From Lichenostomus cassidix (Eukaryota > Chordata > Aves > Passeriformes > Meliphagidae): a stretch of DNA of 64,000 nt. Shown here in pieces: positions 51,328 to 62,998 of this stretch; the stretch's first letter is position 1, and the number at the start of each line of letters is the position of its first letter. The position numbers and the translations under genes are program-made. The stretch covers positions 18,634,943 to 18,698,942 of the forward strand of contig CM039211.1 in NCBI GenBank assembly GCA_008360975.2. The letters are read 5' to 3'. Under the pieces are notes generated by a model. It saw nothing but the letters and a program-made list of their open reading frames with translations. It ran no database searches and was not told the DNA's origin.

Positions 51328-54300
51328 GGCAGTAATTCATGTCAGTACTTTACATGCCAAAAATTGATCATGTGACAAACCAAGAGAAAAATTGGAAGAG
51401 CAAGGGCATTCTAATTCTCACTGCTTCTCATATTGGACCCTTACTTTTCAGTCAGGTACAATAAGTACTTAAATAAACAGAAGGGTTGTGATTCAGCTGG
51501 GGTTTTTAAACAGATTTTTTGCTTTTGTAGATATATCTCAAAACATAACATCGAGTTTCATTTTTGTCTGGCAGAGGTAGGAATATTAATAGAGAACCGT
51601 GGGATTGAATCTATTTGTACTGACCCTAGAGGTTTTTGTGCTGATTGTAAGCCACTTAAACTGCATTTTGTAGCTTAGGACATAAAGCAGAGACTCTTAA
51701 GGAAAGCAGACTTTTGTGTTCAGTCCAAATTTGTAATGCATTGACATTGCCTCTTATAACCAAATTTTGGATTTTATCTAAAGAACAGTGCAGAAGAATG
51801 TTTAATCGTAGGTTGTTTTTTTGGAAATGGGGATGGAGAAGTACATGTTTTCAGCACTTCTCTTTGTACTGCTACTGTTTCCCCATTTTCATGATAACAG
51901 ATTGGGCATTTTTTGCAAGCTACTTCAAAATTGCTCACACTATTCATGCAGTTCATCAAAAGGTGTTAACATTATTGTATAATGAAATTGAATTCATATG
52001 TTTAAGTAGGTAAGTTTATAATGGTCTAAATCTTCTTGAGTTAAAAGAAATAAAAACTAGTGTTTCTACATTAACTTCAGGTTCCATACCATCAGCTTTA
52101 CCTAAGACTTTACATTCCTCAGAGCTTACGTTTAGCACACTCTAGCTTTGCATCAGATAAAACTCTGGTTACCACTGAAGTTGATGTGAAAGGACTATAG
52201 GATATTATTGCTTGAAATATTGGTTATCTCATTAATTCCTAATTTTCCTTTACACTGCTAACAGTCGTGACACTTCTTTCTGGCAAAAAGGAGGAAGAAT
52301 ATGAGTTGAATACAAGCTCATTGTTAATATTTGAGTGCACATACAGGACACTTTTAAAGAGAAAACAAATGGTGTATAGTAAAAATGATACTTGTTAGCC
52401 CCTATTCAGAAAAAAAAATAATAGTGATCATTAGCTACTGGCTGGTTCCAAAGGTCATTGACCCCTGTTTCTTTCAGAAACCTTAAGACAACCAATAGTA
52501 TTAAACAAACAGATGCAAAATGCTATTTTCTTGTGTTTTTCTCCTAAGAACGGCTGAGACATGTAAGACTATAAGACCCTTTAAGTTACAAAAGTATTCA
52601 TAATCCCTCACATCTCATTCAAATAAAGGCTTTAGAACTACCTGACACTCCCTGGTCATCTGTCACTACAAATAGACTGTAACTGTTTAAAATTAAAACT
52701 AAACAGAACTAATTTTTTATTAAAAGATGACTGCATAGTTCTATAGACTAGCAAATAAATACTTATTCCTTCACCCTCCTAATAGGCAGCAGAGACCAAA
52801 TGAAACAGTGGATAAAATATTTCAGCTGTAGATAAAATAACAACAAACCTAAAATTAATGTTGTAAGTACTGCACTTCCCAAGTAATTTTGTAAACTTCA
52901 GAACATGATGAATATTATTTGTACACAGTACAGTGAAAACAATATTTACATAATCAAAGCAAACAGATTGGGATTCTAATGTAAGACAGTACATTCAGAA
53001 GAAGGTGACTTGCTCAACTGTTTTCTAAATAATTAAATTAGCAAAACAAAGCTGTGGTGGAAGGCAAAATCTTCCCATAAAAGAAAGAAAAAAAATCCAA
53101 GGCATAAAAAGCACTTCTTTAAAGAGAAGGAAAATACAACTATATTTACTTTCTGATTTCAATCATTTAGAACTCATATTAAAATAATTTTATTTAATTT
53201 TACTAATTTTGAAGGAATTCGTTTATTATTTCAACCCTAGTTCAATAAATGTGAATTTAGATCCAGTCGAAATCTGAACTGCAGACCCTACTAAGCTAAA
53301 TGATATTTGGGATTTAGAATTCATCCATCTTTCCAACAGTTTCTATCTAATTAAAGTGAAATTTCAATCCTGAGTGATCACTAGGATCAGAAGGCATTAT
53401 CAAGAACACTCTTGAACACAAAGAATTAGACAGGTACCTTATACTTTTGCAGTGCCATGCAAAGAATATAAAATTTCTATATTTATTGCTGTAAGAAAGG
53501 CCAAAGAGTTTAAGATCAAAGGTCTGTCTTACTGAGTAACCTCTTTCTAAGAGTGTCCCAAGGCAGAAATGCAACTGATGGAAGAGCACTAGGGCATGCT
53601 GTATGTGACAATTCCCAAACAATCCCAGAGGCTCCACCCTTTTCAATTAAGAAAATTGGTAGGCTTTCTGTTTATGGATTATTTTTTGTAAATTTAACTT
53701 CTTTCCTCTTGAGTTCATATAGAATTTTAGAGTCCATCAGAGATCCTGTTTTAGTAAGAAGAGTACCTTTCTGTTGCTAGTTTTGAACTACTCCCCTGCA
53801 ACATTTACCAAGTACCTCACAGAGGGCTTTTTTCAGCAGAAGTACCAGTGGACAATAATTTACATTTTCATTGTCTGTGCCATCCAAGAATTTAATTGTC
53901 CCTCAGGTTCCCTTCTGGACAGACAGCTGCTTGTTTAACTTCACTGCTGCCCCTGAGGAAGCTGCATCTACCCCTGACCACCTTCCACTGCATCTACAGC
54001 ATTTTGATTACTACAGTAAAGGCACATTTGAAACAAATCCCATTTGTACCACTGAACAGTTTTGATGCCCAAGAACTAGATTTCTTCAAGACAAAAACCC
54101 AACCTGATAAGGTTAGCAACAACCAGAAAGCTTTGAACTGTGTGCATAGCAGAAATATTTGGCTGTAAGAAAAACTCTGAAGTGATCTGCAGTGTAGATG
54201 TATGGTCTTTAGCATTAGCTGCTCTGCTCAGTTAGTGCAGCTGGGCACCTCATCTCTTCCTAAGAAATTTTTCTAATTCTAATACAATGTCTTTATGATG

Positions 54301-55327
54301 TAAGAAACTGAGTCATAGTCAGTATTAAAGATGCTGGTGTGAATTTCAGCAGGTTAATAACTTCCACTATCCATTACTTAATAATTTGTAACACTCTGGT
54401 TTTTTGACCACTACTAAGCTTTAGGTTGACCTTTCCATGTAGCTATCTCCTAACAGCCTGTAGTCTGGTTGAAATCTACTACTTCATACGATAATTCTGA
54501 CTTCCTCTGAAAATTCTGCTTTTCAGGCAAAAGGGAAGAGCATCAGAATGTGCTAAAAGAGACCCAAATGCACTAAGTTAGTAATTACTCTAACCCCTAG
54601 GAAAAATGTCAGATATCTGTGACTAGACAGAACATGCTTTTTGCAGTCGTGCACCACCTTCCTCCTTCTGCTTTAAAATGAGGATCTAACATTGCACAGA
54701 AAAGGCCTTCCTTACTCTCTGCCACTGGTCCTCCTAGCTAAGGAACCTTTTAATTGCCATTCTATAAGAGATTCATAGGCCATTTTACATCAAAAAAATA
54801 AAAGAAGGAGCCAAAATATCATGCCATCAAAAATCAATGTGAGCATGCTACAGTCTTTGGAAAAGCTGGGGGAGAAGGAGTATATACAAAGATATGGCTA
54901 CATATTATGCTTCCAGTTGTGTTTTCTTTTTACCAATCAATAATAAATCTAATCTATTCAATTCACTTGGGCAGTATTGAGGGGGAGGAAAGAATATTTT
55001 AATCTCCTATTTTTACTTGCAGTACATACTTCTTGAACTATGATCACTAAATTCCTGGGATAAGTCAACAGTGGCAGCTGCCTGGTGGCTGTGCAGGCTG
55101 CAACTCTTTCCAGGAGTCCTCATGCCCTAATGGGACAAAGCCTTTAGCAAGCTGGCATGATCCCCAGCCTGACTTTGCTCTTAGCATCTCCCTTGCACCA
55201 GACAATGTTTCATTTTGTAAGCATTTAGTGTCATGTATACTAAAAGCAAGTTGAGATGAGATTGTGACATTGTCCAGAGAAATGAGGCAAAGCAGGTAGG
55301 ATTTCAGCAACTCTTTTAATAACCATT
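51328..55327. other. Unique AT-rich non-coding DNA, no gene seen
   Basis: About 4 kb with no recognised gene, repeat family or RNA. Open frames are at most 99 codons and have no recognisable domain. A GC-richer patch lies at 53910-54000. Confidence 0.5.
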
Positions 55328-56220
55328 GAATCAGAGAATCCTAGAATAGCTTTTGTTGGAAAGGACCCCTCCGATCATCTTCCTTTCCCTCCACTGGATC
55401 TGCTTCAGCAAGTCTATGTCCTTCCTATATTTAGAGCCCCAGAGATAGTGGGGTTGTACCAGAGCACAGCAGAGGGACAGAATCCCATCCCTTGCCCTGC
55501 TGGACACTCTTCTTGGATACAGCCCAGGATGGGATTTTCTTTATGTGCTGATAGAGCTCGTTGCCAGTTCATGTCAAACTTTTCGTCCACCAATACCCAC
55601 AAGTCCTTCTCTCTAGGGCTGGTCCCAATCATGTTCTCCATCCAGCCTGCATTTGCACTTGGAAGTGCCCCAAACCATGTACAAAGCCTTACTGTACCTG
55701 ACTTTGTGGGATTTCATTAAATTTACACAGTTCCATCTCTCAAGACTGTCAAGATCCCTCTGGACAGCAATTCTTCCTGCACCACACAGCTTTGTGCTGT
55801 TGGCAGACTTGCTGAGGGTGCTCTCAATCTCACTCTCTGTCATTAACAAAGCTGTTAAACAGTGCTGGTCCCAATACTCACCTCTGAGAAATGCCATTTT
55901 TTCCTGTTCTCTTGGACACTGAGCTGTTGACCACAGGTCTTTGACTGCAACCATCCAGCCACATCCTTATCCATAAATATGTGTCTCTGCAGTATGGAGA
56001 GAAGGTTTTTGTGTGGGATGTTGTCAAATGCTTTGCACAAGTCTGGATAGCTGATGTCAGTTGCTCTTGCCTCATTCACCACCTCTGAAACCCTATCATT
56101 GAAGGCCACCAAATTTGTCAGGCACAATTTGCCCTTTAGGAAACAGTGTTGATTGTCACCAATCACATGTTGAAAATCAGTATTTTGACATATGCCCTGC
56201 AAATGTGTCACAAATGAAAA
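55328..56220 (-). mobile_element. CR1 LINE fragment with internal deletion, - strand (dead)
   Basis: The - strand reads the CR1 reverse transcriptase in several broken frames. From the 5' side, 56211-55855 contains LVAFNDRVSEVV and DLCKAFDNIPHKNLL (family: DLCKAFDTVPHNIL). Next, 55954-55613 contains RIAVQRDLDSLERW, and 55641-55414 contains EKDLWVLVDEKFDM and ENPILGCIQEE. The catalytic FADD equivalent reads SANS, so the metal-binding aspartates are gone. The CR1 3' terminus (gaatcagagaatcctagaat, from 55328) is present, but only about 50 bp separate it from ORF2-derived sequence, so most of the 3' untranslated region (several hundred bp) was deleted. It has more ORF2 left than any other copy in the window. 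Confidence 0.92.
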
Positions 56221-59200
56221 ATCATCCTTTTCAGACCGATTTTTTTATCCTTTGATCATTTCAGAGTTCACCATATCCTAGCTCTTCTTTTCTGTCTTTT
56301 TTCTGAGTAACTTTTGTCGCATTCATTCAGTAGAGGATGGACTTTAAAGGAAGAATTCATCATGGGCTAACAATGCTAGATAGAAACAACAAAACAGTGA
56401 ATGAACTTAATATTGAAAGCAAATATAAAAGATATTCTTTGCATTGACTATAATCCTTTCTACTTTAATGCTGCCCTAACAATCTGGAATTGATAGTGTT
56501 GCCATGGGCATTTCTATTACCAAGTTACATTTTCCGCTTTCATTAACAATCACACCTTCATTTTATCTCAAGAAAAGATCAATTCTCTTTTGTACTTTAC
56601 TGTTTTCCTTGGCGAACTTGGGCTTTTTAATTTTTTTTTTTACTAACTGTTTCCTGTCTCCTTTTCAGTATTCAGTTTGGAGGGAAGAAGAGTGACTGAG
56701 AAGGCAGAGGTGCACTGAAGACAGAACCCTTTTCTTCCTGATTGTGTTTCTTTTCTGACCATTGTCAAAATTATACTACAAAATCAAGACTAAGTTGAAG
56801 TGACAGGTGAAAGTGGGTTTGTTTTTAGCTTTTACTGCACTTCTGTAGGGCAGAAAATGAACATAATGGGCACCTAAATAAGCCACATAGGAGCAGAATT
56901 AAATTATCTGTAATGTAGTTCTAATAGTACTATGTCACTATAATAAGATTTGCCTTGACTGTGGCTTTAAACCTAACATGGTTTAAAAGCCTTTGGTGTA
57001 CAATTAATTTGTGCTAGATAATATTTTAAAAATCATGTCCCAAATTCCTCCCTGATGTTACTTCACTGGTTTCAGCAGAGAGACACAAGGGATTAATTTG
57101 GTACTAGCAATTTACTTTATAAAATTCCTACTACCTTTGATATTTTCAGGTCTTATGGCATTTTAAATGCTCCTGATACTTAGAAGACAAATGTATTGTA
57201 AGTATAGTGCTACATATATTTTTGCTGTCACATTCAGAACAAGGTCAATAGCTAAGTTACAGACAGGGAGATAGAGTTTACTTAGGTTCATGGTCACTTG
57301 CTACACGTGAAGAAATTTACTTCATTTATTGCCTCAGTGCAGGACTTCTCTACACAATACTGAAATAAATTGAGGTAGCCACTACACAGAGACCAAGAGC
57401 ATCAAATAACTTCAAAAAGGCATAAGTCAAATTCATTAAGGACAAATCCATATGCAACTTTTCCAGAACAATGACCTGAATGTCCTATCTTGCTTCCAAA
57501 ATCCTGAAATTGCTGCCTGACATAAAATATAATAAGGAAGTAATGTTTCCATGTGTGCTGTTTCTTATATTCCTTCTTACATTGTTCACTATTAGACCTA
57601 CCATAGCAAGACAGACAAAATATCTTTCACCCCTCAGTTAAAATGCGTGGCTATGTATTATATATGTAAGCAATTAGATGCTGCCGTATGAATTCAAAAG
57701 CAGTAAATATACCATTTTGAGAGCCATTAAAGCACTTGCTCCTTTGTTTGGCCATATCTATCCAATTTGTGGGCTGAGGTGAATGATGTCAACTATACAG
57801 TTCTAATTTTTCAGCTGGCTTCTAGATATGAGAAGTTGGAAAGAACAGTATTTTTCACTCAGCACTGTTATATGTTGTCAACTAATCAAAATGCAAAGAA
57901 ATGTGAAACCTCAATATTGCTTACTTCTTGCAGCAGGGAACATCTTGTCAATCCCACCTGCACTGATTTTTAAATAGTTCACTGACTGAATTTTATCATA
58001 TTCAGCAGTGTTGGTTTCCACATGATTAAGGCACTTAGATCCAAAATAATCTATTTAGTGGTGTCAAAGACAGTGGAATTATTTTCTTTTAACCTGCTCT
58101 TATGAGGCAGCTATAGCTGGTTGAGATTTAATGAAAATAAAATAAACTCATGACCTAATAATAGTACATGGACCCTAACAAATAGAAAAGGGAAGAATAA
58201 TTTTTAAAAATAGGTAATTTATTCTTAGTATAACTTGTAAGAAAAGTTTCAAGAGAATACAGCAAAGTGTTGTCAGTGCAATGGTTTCAGAGAAATTTGA
58301 TCAAAAGTAAAGAGTTTCATTGTTCTGGTTTCCAGTGGCTGGCAGAACAGTGAAGGTGGCATGGGAGGAGAAAATAAAAAAGGACTAATCAGGATGGTCA
58401 CTTGCAAAGTTAAAGCACTAATGTATTTATAGGCTCTTTGGCCATTTTAACTTGAATAAATGAGTTATCTTCCCCATAACAGCTCAAGCACAGCACAAGT
58501 AGATGTAGCTCTTGGGTGTTTGAACTTTTTTATTATTTCCTTCAGCTGGCTACACTTGCCCACCAAACCCAACAAAGGTTTTTATTTTAACTTTCATGGT
58601 AGGTACAACCATCCCCTCCAAATCATGAGAATCATATATGCTGCAAGTATTCAATTTGTTTTGTTGGAGGCAAAGGATTTTTACTTTTATTGCCTGTATC
58701 ATCTATGGCTGGGCATCATATCAGTAATGATTATCATATAACATGTTAAATTTTACCCATCATAAGATGAACATTTACAATTAAAAACCATACAACCAAG
58801 GCCATAGATTTGTTTATTTTTTCTCCTACCCTTCACAAAGAGGACCCATTTATATTCTGATTACTCTGTGTTGGTTCTTGGCCAGTAAATACTACATACC
58901 TTTAATCAGAAAGACCTACAGTTAATATCCAGGACTCCCGCAGAAATGTGTGTTGTATTTTGTGTTGATCAAAATAAATTACTTTACACAACACAATTTA
59001 CAGAAATGCTCATGTTGGTGCAGTCTTTAGCAGAAATGGAAAGTGAGCTGCTTGAAAGTGTGTGTTCCTGCTGTTTGAGATCGGAAGCATAGGTCATTAA
59101 TGTTTTATTGGTGTCTTTCATACAGTACCCTTTATACAAAGGCTTTCAAAGAAGCTGGATATAAAAGCTGACTAGCCTCCTGATTTAACAGTACTAAGCG

Positions 59201-59778
59201 GGTGTTTCCTGCATAAAAATGTATTAGTGCTGCACAGACTATAGGATCTAAAATTCCAGACAGTGTGAGACAGTTGAAGAAACAAAGTCCCAGGGCAATT
59301 ATAGATGAAAATTACATAGTAAAAAAGGTCCCCTTGCTGTAGGAGTTTGTCCCATTGAATATAACCACTGTTTCACACTTTAAATGAGTAATTTCAGATT
59401 TCTCTAAGCACAAATCAATAAAGTTTTGCAGTGAATGACAGATATTTTTCTTGACTTCCTTGTTTAGCATTATCTGGACAAATTTGCCACTGGGTTAACA
59501 TGACGAAGGCCATGTAAAGACCTGTATTCAAGCAGGCATCTATTGAGGTGATTTCAGAGCATTTGGTTCAGTAGGGCTTCAAACTATGCCTTTTGGTGTC
59601 AAGCAGGAGCAGTAGGATGGCCCAACTCAGAGACCCATTTGAAGAGATTTAGTGGTTACTGACTCCCCTTGACTTCCTCTACCAGCAAGCAAGTCTGTGG
59701 AGGAGTAGAATTTTCTCTAATTGTCATTCTTTGGAGTCACAAGGTTTGCACCAAGACATAAGGGCTGTCAAAGGTCAC
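56221..59778. other. Unique AT-rich non-coding DNA, no gene seen
   Basis: No gene or repeat family is recognised. A T run lies near 56630-56641. Open frames are under 95 codons and featureless. Confidence 0.5.
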
Positions 59779-59822
59779 TTATATTCCATATAAATTGTCT
59801 TTATATTTCATATAAATTGTTC
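59779..59822 (+). repeat. 22-bp tandem duplication
   Basis: Two adjacent 22-bp units (59779-59800 and 59801-59822), sharing the core catataaattgt, match at 19 or 20 of 22 positions. A simple local duplication. Confidence 0.8.
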
Positions 59823-61309
59823 CTTCATCTTGTGCACAATTCTCTTCTATTGTCCAATTATAAAGCTATTAATATCAACATAAACAAGATGTACTGAATT
59901 ACATAAAATTACAATAGAAGGGACCTTTATGACATTAGATACAGAGGATTTGGAAAGTGAGTTTCATTATGCTTAGAAATTAGAAATTTTTTGAAATAAC
60001 AATTAAGGCCTACAAAAATTAAGGTCTATAGCAAATTTTTAAATTATTGTTCATTTTATGTATGTAAAGAACAGAAGGCATTAGTTTTTTGATGTAGGAA
60101 AAATGTGTGCAATGAGAAAGCAAACCTAGATAATATCATAGTTCATAAGTTGCTTTCATATTTATTATTTATCAAACAATTTTGAATCTTTCAGTTGCTT
60201 CAGATAAGCAAACTTTCTGATGAATAAAGGAGCAAAATAGTAGTGAAAAGGCTTTATTCCACCTTTCTAGTTCTGTTAAAAAGTAGAGATACATGTTTCT
60301 TCTCGGCTGTATTTCCTTACGCCCTTCTAAAACTGCAGGGACTACAAACAAGTCTAAATAACAGAAGCTACTCATTAGCTGACTATTAAATTCCTCTGTT
60401 TTTCAAAGATAACCAAACATTGTCAAAAATATCTACTTCATGGCTTCTTTTCATTTGAAACAGATTTTTAATATATTCCTTTGAAAACCTGGCGCTCAGC
60501 TGCAAATGGGGTTAGGAGCTTGACTGCTGGAGCACAATCCATGACCTCAAGTTAGATGTCCCTTGCCACACACTGCACCCAAAGAGATCTGAGGGGAGCC
60601 AAGTGGTACCTGCAAAGCTACAGTGCTGGCACAGTCCAGTTTAAATGTGTCTGCCTAAACTCAGACTTCCTATGTTAGAATACATAACAAATACATAAGA
60701 CAACCATGCAAGTCAAAATACATTCTTTTGTGTGACTCACTCTGCTCTTTCATTGTAACTGGGAAGCACAGCTTGCACAGAGGATTCACAATGATGTTTT
60801 CTGTCCAAAAAAAGCAGCAATAACTTTTTTAGAAAAAACACAATTCCTCCAAGCTTTTTTCTACGTCTCAGTATTGCAGTACTTCGTTACAGTCAATATT
60901 GAGTAGTGTAGGCATGAAAGGAAAATTTCTTTATATGTCAATCCTTTGTACCTTTCTCACAATATAAACAATAATATGAAGACTAACTTATGTAAAAGAG
61001 TTTTCCACCCGTTTTCTTCTTCCATTTAGCAGAGTTTTCAAGCATTTGCTGACTGAACAAGTGGAAATACAAGAGGTGTTTGGTTCCCTTTCTAGTTGGC
61101 TGGTAGCAAGCTGGCATACCTTCCAAAACCTTCTCTGAGGACTATTCAAGGATTTTAGGCCACTGTTTAATCCCCGATATAGTCTTTACCATCATAGTTT
61201 GATAACTGCCCCTGCTGTCAACTTACTATAAAAGCAGAGCTGTATTTACCCCTCTGACTGTGTTTTGTTTCTTTAAAGCAGGGGTCACTGAATTGACATC
61301 CCCATTACC
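59823..61309. other. Unique non-coding DNA, nothing recognised
   Basis: No gene is recognised. A slightly GC-richer segment at 60485-60640 is not assignable to a repeat family. Confidence 0.45.
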
Positions 61310-61990
61310 AGGTTTGAGATTTCCATAATTAATTTTAGAAGAATGTTACCTTGAAAAGTGCAATCTATCTTTAATTCTGTTACCTGGAATAAGAATCATG
61401 GAAACTCAATATGAAGAGAGAGTTATTTGCATAAATTTGACTAGGTCAAGCTGATATGTTATGATAAACAGACAAGAGCACTACATGTATGTTACTTGAA
61501 TAATCACCAGAATCTTTGATCACTTCCTAAATAACAAAAACACCCCAAAACCTATTTTTTTTATCCCTCTCATATTGAAAAATCAGACAATTCCATTTAA
61601 GGTATTCTGGAAGGGAGAGCTTACAGAGTGAATCTGGCTTTCTGGTATTTTTGACTTTGCTTTTTTGCTTTTCTCATTTGGCTTGTAGTACATTACCATT
61701 TCTGGCATGCACACCAGATGGGCAGTAGGAAATAAATGGATAAATAAAATCTCAAATGTCTGGAGCCTTTGAATTGATTACTATGTTAGTTAAATACCAA
61801 ATGACTAATTTGCATGTGCACATTTCAACTGAGCAGAATTTATTTTATTTAAAGGTCTGACATATAATCGAGTTTTGTTTGCCATACCCTTTGACGCCCA
61901 GCTCTTTACATAAACCTAGCTTTAAATAACACATGCAGCTGGTGAAAACAAGTCTGTGGTAATAACATAGTTACCTTGTATTCCTTCCCA
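61310..61990. other. Repeat-free block with homeodomain/POU-like motifs, possible conserved non-coding DNA
   Basis: No repeats or open frames of note occur here. Two exact octamer motifs atttgcat are present (61425-61432 and 61808-61815), with a taatta core at 61326-61331 and an E-box cagctg at 61936-61941. Such motifs are common in enhancers of developmental genes in gene deserts, but they also occur by chance in AT-rich DNA. No conservation data are available here, so this is a pointer, not a call of an enhancer. Confidence 0.25.
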
Positions 61991-62689
61991 TTTCAGAAAT
62001 AGCTCATGCTGCCTGCATGATTAACAGATATGCTGGGATATTAGATGTCACAAGGAAAAATATCTGCTCTGACAACAGTCATAGTAGAATTAGCTCTAGA
62101 TAATTTCCTACTGTGCAGTATAGCACAAGTGAGGCAGAGCTGCCTTGTGAATATGTATGTGGGAGGATGTGCTAAAACCCTGTCACCCTAACAATCAGGT
62201 CCTTTCCCTGTCAATCTCTCTTTATTTCTGAAAAATTCTGGGTGTAGAACCATCTTCTTTATCACAGGGATATAAACCTCCACTCAGGGAGAAATGCAGG
62301 GTTTTTCTGCATCCACCAGGCACACCCGAGTAGCTGCAATGATGCAACAAACATCTTATTTTGCAGCTGATTACCTGCTCAGAGGAGCCAGGACACAGAG
62401 ACTGTCTAGAGGTGCAGTGTTGTAGCAGCACAGTGATGCACTATCCATGCATTTCACTCAGCTTAATCCTTGGCAGAGCAAACACTAATCTACAGCAGTA
62501 CAGGAAAAGTCACAGCTGATGTGTTTTCAATATTTTGGTGCTACAATGTTGAGTGCTGGGTCCTTGCATCACCCATGTTGGAAGCTAAGATCTGCCAGCA
62601 AAACTTGTGTTTGCCTATTTCTGCATCCTCAGTCCCAGTGCCATGCTCTCCACACCTGCTAGGGTTTGCAGTGGGCTTCAGCTTCTCCT
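61991..62689. other. Unique non-coding DNA, nothing recognised
   Basis: No gene or repeat family is recognised. Short open frames at 62222-62431 (-) and 62470-62691 (+) have no recognisable features. The final bases lead into a short CR1 tail. Confidence 0.5.
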
Positions 62690-62756
62690 GAGGCAGTTGG
62701 ACTGGATGATCATTATAAGTTCCTTCATATCCAAATACTCTTTCATTTCGTCTCCT
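62690..62756 (+). mobile_element. CR1 LINE 3'-terminal stub
   Basis: gaggcagttggactggatgatc (62690-62711) followed by attataagttccttc is the terminal CR1 block, usually 'caggcagttggactagatgatcattgtaggtcccttcc'. Nothing recognisable as CR1 precedes it, so the insertion is extremely 5'-truncated. It leads directly into a long pyrimidine-rich repeat where the CR1 tail repeats would normally be. Confidence 0.75.
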
Positions 62757-62998
62757 CTCCTCTCTACTCCTCACCTCGCCTACCTCGCCTTCCCTGAAAC
62801 TTCCCTGAAACTTCCTTTCCCTTTTCCCTTTTCCCTTTTCCCTTTTCCCTTTTCCCTTTTCCCTTTTCCCTTTTCCCTTTTCCCTTTTCCCTTTTCCCTT
62901 TTCTTTTCTGTTTTCCCTTTTCCTTTCTTCCCTTCTTCCCTTCTTCCCTTCTTCCCTTCTTCCATTCCATTCCATTCCATTCCATTCCATTCCATTCT
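62757..62998 (+). repeat. Complex pyrimidine microsatellite (7-, 8- and 5-bp units)
   Basis: The tract starts with imperfect ctcct/ctcgcct and ccctgaaactt repeats (62757-62815). It continues as eleven perfect ttttccc units (62822-62898), a short interruption, four ttcttccc units (62925-62956) and six attcc units (62964-62993), closing with attct. The strand asymmetry is extreme (C/T on +). The 163- and 151-codon open frames across it (62541-63032, - and 62607-63062, +) are low-complexity translations, because 7-bp units free of stops read through. It is not a telomeric repeat. Confidence 0.95.

Noticed and set aside
62822..62898. Telomere-like or interstitial telomeric repeat
   Set aside because: The unit is ttttccc (7 bp), not the vertebrate telomeric hexamer ttaggg/ccctaa.
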